The notes beneath the pieces are model-generated. The model was not told the origin of the DNA, searched no databases, and saw nothing but the letters and a program-made list of their open reading frames with translations. Made by a program: the position numbers and the translations under genes. From CAZVAP01 sp964625125 (GTDB lineage Bacteria > Patescibacteriota > Gracilibacteria > Absconditabacterales > Absconditicoccaceae), in assembly GCA_964625125.1 (NCBI GenBank), contig CAZVAP010000039.1, positions 1-5,090 of the forward strand: 5,090 nt of DNA. Direction: 5' to 3'. Of this stretch, positions 1 to 5,090 are shown one piece after another (the first letter of the stretch is position 1; each line of letters starts with the position of its first letter).

Positions 1-21
1 TAACAATAGTAATTAAATAAA

Positions 22-270
22 TTGGAAAAAATAATCAAAAAATGAAAAAATGTTTATTCAGAAATTAAATGATTTTTTAGGAATGATAGTTCAACTGGTA
101 TTATTTCAAGGTGAGAAAATTTCCCAGAAAAAAAATCAGATAAAAATTTACTAATTAAATTGATTTTGTTTTTACCTTTTGTTGTAGGTTTTATGGTATT
201 TATTATTGTTTATAGTTATTTTTTTAAAAGAGTGTATGAATTTATGGAAACTTTTACCTATAAAAATTAG
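22..270 (+). CDS. Small single-span membrane protein, function unknown (UGA read as Gly)
   Basis: The frame is open from just after a TAA at 10-12 to a TAG at 268-270 if UGA is read as Gly; three UGA codons lie inside (43-45, 70-72, 112-114). The only conventional start near the beginning is TTG at 22, giving 82 residues; the first in-frame ATG is at 193, inside the hydrophobic stretch. The N-terminal 43 residues are polar and charged and include GIISRGEFPEKK. A strongly hydrophobic segment, about residues 44-68, should span the membrane once, followed by a short tail with Arg, Glu and Lys. It converges on the 267-989 gene, and the two stop codons overlap. I do not recognise the family. The start is the weakest part: TTG has no ribosome binding site upstream, and a start beyond the window joined by a frameshift cannot be excluded. 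Confidence 0.55.
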
Positions 271-989
271 TAGTAAAAGTTATTTTCTAGCCTTCTTTTA
301 AGTTCTAGTAATTTTGGTAATAAATTTCATTTAATTAAATCAAAATTATTTATTATATCTTCTTGATTTGATTGTAAAAGTTGTAGTTTAAGTGTTAATA
401 GCTGTTTTATTTGGGTAAGTTTACTAACAATTATTTTAGATGCATTTGCTAAAATTCTGTGCTTTATATATTTAGGTCAGTTTCTGTATGCTGTTTTTAC
501 TCAATCTTGAATAAGTTGAGAGTCTTCCTCAATAAATCATTGATTAAACATACTATCTCAAACTTTTTTTTGTTGTAAATATGTATTTGCTAAATCCTCT
601 TCTTGAGTATAAAAAGCAGTTAAACTACTAATACTATTTTCAATCTGATCTAGTGTATGTTCTAGTTGAGTTATATAGGTTTGTAAAGTAATTTTTTTGT
701 CTTTAGAATTCTCTAATAATTGAATTATGTTTACTTTAAATAAATTAATAGCTTGAAAATATAAGTCTGTGCTTGAGCTAATTCAATTAAATCAGTAATC
801 TTTTAGTGTAGAAACTTTTAATCAAACTAAAAATAATTCAGAAGGATCTGGAGTTATTATATAGTCTTGAATATTTATGGTTGTTGATGGAAATAAGTGG
901 TTTTTAACACTTTGAAAAAGTTGAGGTTTTATAAAATAAATACCAGCTAATAATAGCACAAAAATTATTAATATTCTTAATACAATCAT
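267..989 (-). CDS. Membrane-anchored helical/coiled-coil protein, function unknown (UGA read as Gly)
   Basis: A 240-residue protein starting at ATG 989 and ending at TAA 267-269, open only if its eight UGA codons are sense. An uncleaved N-terminal membrane anchor covers about residues 3-19 (leucine, isoleucine and valine rich). The rest should lie outside the cytoplasm. It is Gln-, Asn- and Leu-rich with long helical stretches, notably around residues 85-135 and 180-237, that look like coiled coil. There are no cysteines and no catalytic motif I recognise. It is the last gene of the minus-strand array, 20 bases after trpS, with no Shine-Dalgarno motif. Eight of its nine glycines are UGA, several next to aromatic residues. 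These would look natural as Trp too; only the conserved genes nearby settle the reading as Gly. Expression as a protein is supported by frame length and operon position, not by homology. Confidence 0.8.
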
Positions 990-1009
990 AGTTTGTATTT
1001 AATTTTAAA

Positions 1010-1975
1010 TTACATTCCAATTGCCTTATATACTTTTTCCATTGTTTGACTTGTTAAGGTTTTACATTTTTCTTCATTTTTCTCAAGTATTTTAATTACT
1101 TCATCATCTGAAAGATTTTTATAATTTTCTTGTATTGGAGTTAAAAAGTTTAGTAGTTTTTCATACAATAAATCTTTCATTTCTTTAAATGAAAAATTTC
1201 CACTTTCATATTTTTCTCTTATAGTTTTGTCTTCTTCTTTAGATAAAAACAATTTTAAAATATTGTAAACATTACATTCATCCGGATTTTTAGGAGTTCA
1301 TAATGGTATTGAATCAGTTACAATTCTTTTAACTTTCTTAAGTAAAATTTCAGGGTTGTCTAAAATTCAAATGTAATTGTTGTATGATTTAGACATTTTT
1401 CTTCCATCAATTCCTGGTATCTTTGCTACTTTTTTATTTATTAATTCCTTTGGAATTTTAAAAGTTTCTCAAAATAAATGATTAAATTTTTGTGCTATAT
1501 CTTGTGCATATTCTACATGTTGTTTTTGATCTTGGCCTACAGGTACATAATCTGGATTATAAATCAAAATATCTGCAGCCATTAAAGTAGGGTAGTTAAA
1601 AACTCCAGCAGATATTTTTTCATGTTTATCCTTTGCTAGTGCATCTTTAAAAGCATGCATTCTTCTTAAAACTCCAAATGGTGTTATACAAGATAAAATC
1701 CAATTTAGTTCAGTATGTGTTGGTACTTTATGTTGTCTAAATAAAGTTACTTTATCTAAATCAATTCCACAAGCTATGTAGATTTTTGCTTGGTTTAAGC
1801 TAGCTTTACCAATAACATTTTTTTCATGAACTGTTGTTAGGGCATGCAAATCAGCAATCATAAAAAATATTTCATGTTCTTTTTGTAAATCTAATAATTG
1901 TTTAACAGCTCAAAAATAATTTCATAAGTGGATTTGTTCAGCTGATGGTTTAATTCAAGTTAAAATAGTTCACAT
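1010..1975 (-). CDS. trpS: Tryptophanyl-tRNA synthetase
   Basis: Class I aminoacyl-tRNA synthetase that charges tRNA-Trp with tryptophan using ATP, in the cytosol. It has 321 residues, close to the usual 330. The HIGH-like motif is H16-L17-G18-N19 within PSAEQIHLGNYFGA, and the KMSKS loop is residues 193-197 in GIDGRKMSKSYNN. Other family blocks are IADLHALT, ELNWILSCITPFGVLRRM, ADILIYNPDYVPVGQDQKQH and the helical C-terminal domain ending KAIGM. Seven in-frame UGA codons read as Gly, including G7, G18 and G22 of the active-site region; Trp in NWILS is UGG. The loop PSAEQIHLGN is one residue longer than the common PSGxLHLGN form and has Ala where Gly is usual. ATG at 1975 is chosen because it precedes the conserved TILTGIKP start. 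It follows the coiled-coil gene by 23 bases; the upstream sequence is A-rich with no Shine-Dalgarno motif. Confidence 0.97.
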
Positions 1976-1998
1976 TTTATTTTATTAAAATCTTAAAA

Positions 1999-2436
1999 TT
2001 ACCAACTTTTTTCTTCTTCAGAATTATTTTCTTCTATCTTTTTTTCTAGTTCACAAAGTTCTCATTTTTTAAATGATTCAAGTAAGTGTTTAATAGTATC
2101 TTTATCATAATCTATCAATATTTGACTAATTTGATCTGATAATTTTTTTACTTCTGTTAATCTTTCAACTATTACTGAATTTTCAGCTAAATATTTATTT
2201 TTTTCCATTATTTCTCTTTTAGACTTTTCTAATTCTTTTTTTAAGTTTTTAATTTCTTCTTCCTGTTCTCTTACTTTATTTTTAAATTTTTCAGAAAGTT
2301 CTTTAAATTCTTTTCTTTCTTTATAGCATTTATCTATTTCTTTTTTATTCTCATATTTTGTGTAAGCCCGTGTATATACTATTACTACTCAGATTATAAG
2401 TCCTATGACTAAAAATATTAAATTGTATAAAATCAT
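1999..2436 (-). CDS. Membrane-anchored charged coiled-coil protein, function unknown
   Basis: A 145-residue protein with a hydrophobic N-terminal segment (about residues 6-21), then a highly charged Lys/Glu helix from about residue 28 to 90 with heptad-like spacing, and an acidic C-terminus ending SEEEKSW. The architecture is a short membrane anchor with a coiled-coil rod; there is no enzymatic motif. Two UGA codons (residues 16 and 126) read as Gly. Residue 23, just after the membrane segment, is one of only two CGG codons in the window and could be Arg or Trp. The ATG shares its A with the last base of the trxB TAA (TAATG), which suggests reinitiation or coupled translation with thioredoxin reductase. 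I do not recognise the family. RmuC, DivIVA-like or septum-type coiled-coil proteins can have similar layouts, but nothing here supports those names. Confidence 0.83.
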
Positions 2437-3365
2437 TATTTTTCAGCTAGGTATTTAAAAGCATTTTCTGCTGCAACAGCTCATTCAGCACAAGCTACTA
2501 CTAATTGTCTAAATCAGCAATTTCCAGTTGTACAATCTCCTGCTGCAAAAACTCAAGGTAAGTTTGTTTTCATACAATTATCTACAATAATGTAGCCTTT
2601 TTCATTTCTTTTTAAATAATTATCCAATCCTGGCATTTTGTTTGGTGTCATTCCAATTGCTATAAAAACTCAATCTATGTTTATTGTTTTTTCTTCTTCA
2701 TTTTGTTTAACTTTTACTCCTTTTACTACTTGATCTCCAAATATTTCTTCTACTTGTGCATTTAATATAAATTCAATATTTTTTTGTTCTTTAGCTTTTT
2801 CAACCCGAATAGGTTCTGCTCTGAAAGTATCTCTTCTATGGATTAAATAAACTTTTTCACATATATTTGCTAGATATAAAGCTTCTATAAATGCTGTATC
2901 TCCTCCTCCTATTACAGCTACTTTTTTTCATCTATAAAAGAAACCATCACAAGTTGCACAATAAGAAACTCATTTACCAAAAAACTCATTTTCTCCTGGA
3001 ACATTAAGTTTGTTTTTTTCTGTTCCTATTGCTAGTATTAAACTTTGTGTTAAAATTTCACCATTTAAAGCAGTATTTATTTTATATCACTTTGAAAAGT
3101 TATTTTCATCAATTGGTAGAATTTCTTTTACAGTATCCATTTTATAATTTGCTCCATATTTTAGTGCTTGTTTTTTCATTTTTTCAATTATTTCATATCA
3201 TGAAGTAGGTTCTGGAAAACCTGGATAGTTTTCTACAATGGGATTTTCTACTATCATTCATCATTCTGAAGCTCAAATTATTATTGGGTTAAGTCCATAT
3301 CTGCCTGCATATATTCCGGCTGTAAGTCATCAACCTCCAGTTCATATAATTACTAGTTTCTCCAT
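2436..3365 (-). CDS. trxB: Thioredoxin reductase (NADPH, flavoprotein)
   Basis: Cytosolic FAD enzyme that passes electrons from NADPH to thioredoxin. It has 309 residues, typical for the low-molecular-weight bacterial type. Visible in order: FAD dinucleotide fold G8-T-G-G-G-G13 followed by LTAGIYAGRYG; redox pair C136-A-T-C139 followed by DG; NADPH fold VIGGGDTA (residues 151-158); NADPH phosphate-binding HRRDTFR (176-182); and the second FAD site FAAGDC around D277, followed by GFRQLVVACAEGA. Fourteen UGA codons read as Gly against 22 GGN codons, and several lie at invariant glycines. The first fold has GTGGGG where GSGPAG is usual, with its four consecutive Gly from GGA, GGT, UGA and UGA. 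Residue 187 is CGG at a normally hydrophobic site. It starts 9 bases after the glycosyltransferase stop and overlaps the next start by one base. A related flavodoxin or ferredoxin reductase is unlikely, given the CATC pair. Confidence 0.97.
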
Positions 3366-3374
3366 ATTTTTGTG

Positions 3375-4598
3375 TTAAATAATAAATTTTTCTACTAATT
3401 TGAATGATTTTTGAGAATCTTCTTTGTGTGTAGTTTTATCAAACTTTTCAATTATTTCAAACATTTTTTTCGAAAAGTTTTCTAAAGGTTTATTAGATTG
3501 TATTTTGTATTTTTCTAGGATAAATGAATTTAAATTTGGCTTATCATATCCTATATTTATTACTTTATTTGCACAAGCTTCAGCAGCTGATAGTCAAAAA
3601 GTTTCTAAAAATAAACTTGGAACTATGTTGTAATGTGAAAAACTTAAAAATTTTTTTATAGTTTCAAAACTTCTTTTTCAGAAAAAATAAGCAATTTTAT
3701 CTTCTTTATTTATACAACTTAAAATTTCACTATCTGGAACTTTCTCAAAATTTGCAATTAAAGAGATATCTTTTCAAGTTAGATCTGTTCCAGTAAATAA
3801 TTCTATTAATTTTTCTTTTTTGCTTCATTCTCCAAATATGAATATCCTTATTTTGGAAGTAATTTCCTTAAACTTTTCTTTATTTTTAAATTGCAAGTTA
3901 AATATATCAGATAAAAATTTAATTAAAGCTCATATTCATTTTTCAGTTTCTAATCTTCAGAAAAAAATAAAGTTTATTTTATCTTGAAATATGTCTTCTT
4001 TAGGAGAAATTTTTTCTTTTAAAATAAAGTTTGGCAATATATGTGTGTTTTCCTTATTTCAGTATTTATGATTAATTACATATTTTTTCATAAATTCTGA
4101 TGGAACAGTGTGAACATCAAATTTTTGTAATTCCTTCCTAATAAGTTTTAATTTTAAAAATTTGAAAATAATATAAGGCCAATAAATTTTTTCTGTTTTT
4201 TGTAAAAATTCTTTTAAAGAAAAACTTTGAGGAATATCTTTTTCTTGATAAATTTTTGTTGCAAAAGGAGAAAAATATCATAAGTCATGATAAGTCATTA
4301 TTTTAATAGCTTTTGATTTATTTATTTTTTGTAGGACTTTATGTCCTAGAAATCTGCTTATAGAATGGCACCAAATTATATCTGGTTTAAATTCTTTTAT
4401 TTTTTTTTCAATTAGCTTAGCTGATTTAATGTTGTAAATTGATGTAAATACTCATATTTTTCTTTTAAAGTTACTAATATTTTCTACTCAAAAATATTCA
4501 ATCTTATAGTTTGGTAAAACTTTTTTTAAGTCTTTTATGTATGTTTCAATACCTCAGATTTGATCTAAATAATCACTTACTATTAGGATTTTATTCAT
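3375..4598 (-). CDS. GT4-family glycosyltransferase
   Basis: A retaining GT-B glycosyltransferase of 407 residues, a normal length for GT4. It would transfer a sugar from a nucleotide-sugar donor onto a glycan or lipid acceptor at the cytoplasmic side of the membrane. The N-terminal domain opens with ILIVSDYLDQIGGIETY (residues 4-20), the usual acceptor-side glycine-rich start. The C-terminal donor domain has GRLETEKGIG (214-223), IFIFGEGSKKEKL, and PSLFLETFGLSAAEA, whose E332 and E340 form the EX7E catalytic motif. Twelve UGA codons read as Gly against five GGN codons. Substrate and linkage cannot be read from the sequence; no other glycan genes are in the window. It heads the minus-strand array, starting after the divergent intergenic region. 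ATG 4598 is the first start before the conserved beta strand. Poly-A and poly-T runs are frequent, as expected for this composition. Confidence 0.93.
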
Positions 4599-4666
4599 TT
4601 TATCTTGAAAAAAGATAATAAATTATTATTTGTCAATATGTTTTATATTTTAAAAGTTAATCTAAA
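4599..4666. promoter_or_regulatory. Divergent intergenic region, likely promoters for both directions
   Basis: These 68 bases separate the leftward glycosyltransferase array from the rightward secreted-protein gene, so both promoters should lie here or just inside the genes. A perfect inverted repeat, ATAATAA and TTATTAT around a single A, occupies 4615-4629. On the minus strand it contains TATTAT (4615-4620), a possible -10 box giving a leader of about 10 bases. On the plus strand TATATT (4644-4649) could be a -10 with a leader of about 11 bases. Neither has a well-spaced -35, and AT-rich sequence yields such matches by chance. The inverted repeat could equally be an operator or noise. Confidence 0.4.
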
Positions 4667-4996
4667 ATGAAAAAAATATTGTTTTTATTACTTTCTAGCA
4701 TAATAGCTATTGATTTTACTTTTGCAAGTTATGTTTTACCTGTATCTATTGTAAAAAAAACAGAAAATATAGCAAATAATATTATATCATATGTAGAAAC
4801 TAAGTACCCTACAAAATATAAAACCATTTTATGGGAAATTGCTAATAGTATAGATTTATATATTGCCTTACATAGAAATCAACTTAATGATACTAAAATG
4901 GCAGTTTTGTTGTTGTTAAAAACTTTGATTTTGGAACATATGGGGTATAAGGTGGGAAATCCAGTAGAGTTAAAAATAGTTTCAGAGAAATTTTAG
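4667..4996 (+). CDS. Small secreted protein, function unknown
   Basis: A 109-residue protein with a clear Sec signal peptide: MKK, then a Leu/Ile-rich core, then a small-residue cleavage site probably after A20 (FTFA before SYVLP). There is no lipobox cysteine, so the mature 89 residues should be released outside or into the envelope. The mature part is mostly helical, with YPTKYKTILWEIANSIDLYI followed by a Leu-rich stretch MAVLLLLKTLIL around residues 77-88 that could be an amphipathic or buried helix. It contains no UGA codon; both glycines in the mature part are GGN and its single Trp is UGG. ATG 4667 is fixed by an in-frame TAA at 4658-4660. No Shine-Dalgarno motif is present. I do not recognise a family; the gene is supported by the signal peptide and its length. 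Confidence 0.85.
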   Translation: MKKILFLLLSSIIAIDFTFASYVLPVSIVKKTENIANNIISYVETKYPTKYKTILWEIANSIDLYIALHRNQLNDTKMAVLLLLKTLILEHMGYKVGNPVELKIVSEKF

Positions 4997-5005
4997 TGTT
5001 ATAAT
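4997..5005 (+). promoter_or_regulatory. Extended -10 promoter box, possibly for a leaderless transcript
   Basis: TGTTATAAT matches the extended -10 consensus TGN-TATAAT exactly. It begins right after the TAG of the secreted-protein gene. Seven bases separate it from the ATG at 5013, which would put the transcription start at or next to the A of that ATG. No good -35 is seen upstream, which an extended -10 does not need. The high AT content makes chance matches more likely. Confidence 0.45.
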
Positions 5006-5012
5006 AGTTGGA

Positions 5013-5090
5013 ATGAGTAAGATAGAAAAATTATCTGAAGAATATGAAAAATATCATAATTTAACATTGGATAGGTTAGAAAGAAGTAGA
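5013..5090 (+). CDS. Start of an unknown gene, cut by the window edge
   Basis: ATG 5013 opens a frame of 26 codons that runs off the right edge without a stop. It starts MSKIEKLSEEYEKYHNLTLD and is charged and helical, with no signal peptide or membrane segment so far. It lies 16 bases after the secreted-protein gene on the same strand and just behind an extended -10 box, so it could be the second gene of that unit or have its own promoter. There is too little sequence to name a family. The reading is chosen because its composition resembles coding sequence, with AGA and AGG for Arg as in the other genes. Confidence 0.6.
   Translation, partial: MSKIEKLSEEYEKYHNLTLDRLERSR

Noticed and set aside
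50..154. Short ATG-started frame of 34 codons at the left edge
   Set aside because: It is in a different frame from the longer 82-residue reading that contains a membrane segment and ends neatly at the convergent stop; it shows no signal of its own.
1010..1252. A separate 80-residue gene
   Set aside because: It is the C-terminal domain of trpS, cut off only if UGA is treated as a stop. The same applies to 1469-1861.
3424..3633. Plus-strand open frame of 69 codons with a plausible start
   Set aside because: It lies entirely antisense to the C-terminal domain of the glycosyltransferase, which has clear motifs; it is a shadow frame.
22..4598. UGA read as Trp (Mycoplasma-type code 4)
   Set aside because: UGA falls on invariant glycines in TrpRS (HLGN, GNYFGA), TrxB and GT4 motifs, while UGG is used for Trp at conserved sites such as NWILS.
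22..4598. A decayed stretch of pseudogenes under the standard code
   Set aside because: Every interruption is UGA, never UAA or UAG, and frames, lengths and motifs are intact once UGA is sense.
4631..4636. Perfect TTGACA -35 box on the minus strand
   Set aside because: The best -10 candidate (TATTAT, 4615-4620) is only 10 bases downstream, too close for a sigma70 promoter, and the correctly spaced hexamer is a T run.
1..5090. tRNA, riboswitch, CRISPR or mobile element
   Set aside because: All gaps between genes are under 70 bases, and I see no cloverleaf, spaced direct repeats, terminal inverted repeats or transposase motif.

Overview
The window reads as a piece of a very AT-rich, gene-dense genome from the candidate phyla radiation that uses genetic code 25, where UGA encodes glycine. 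That code points to Absconditabacteria (SR1) or Gracilibacteria. Under the standard code most of the window looks like broken fragments. With UGA as Gly, six genes open up completely, three of them with conserved-family motifs, and UGA then falls on invariant glycines of tryptophanyl-tRNA synthetase (HLGN, GNYFGA), thioredoxin reductase and a GT4 glycosyltransferase. No UAA or UAG interrupts any of these frames, and Trp is still encoded by UGG at a conserved TrpRS position.

Layout: at the left edge (22-270, +) lies a small single-span membrane protein. Its stop codon overlaps the stop of the first minus-strand gene. From 4598 leftward to 267 runs a tightly packed five-gene minus-strand array, probably one operon: GT4 glycosyltransferase (3375-4598), trxB (2436-3365), a membrane-anchored coiled-coil protein whose start overlaps the trxB stop (1999-2436), trpS (1010-1975), and a 240-residue membrane-anchored helical protein (267-989). 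A divergent intergenic region of 68 bases (4599-4666) separates this array from two rightward genes: a small secreted protein (4667-4996) and the start of an unknown gene cut by the window edge (5013-5090). Almost nothing is non-coding; no gap reaches 100 bases, and I see no RNA gene, insertion sequence or CRISPR array.

The array mixes translation (TrpRS), redox maintenance (TrxR) and cell-surface glycan or lipid glycosylation (GT4) with three anchored or small membrane proteins of unknown role. It looks like a compact housekeeping operon, not a dedicated new pathway. The more unusual signals concern decoding and expression. UGA is heavily used as Gly (about 46 codons). Only two CGN arginine codons occur, both CGG, and one sits where TrxB families have a hydrophobic residue, which hints at CGG read as Trp. 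No start has a Shine-Dalgarno motif. A perfect extended -10 box lies where it would make a leaderless transcript for the last gene.
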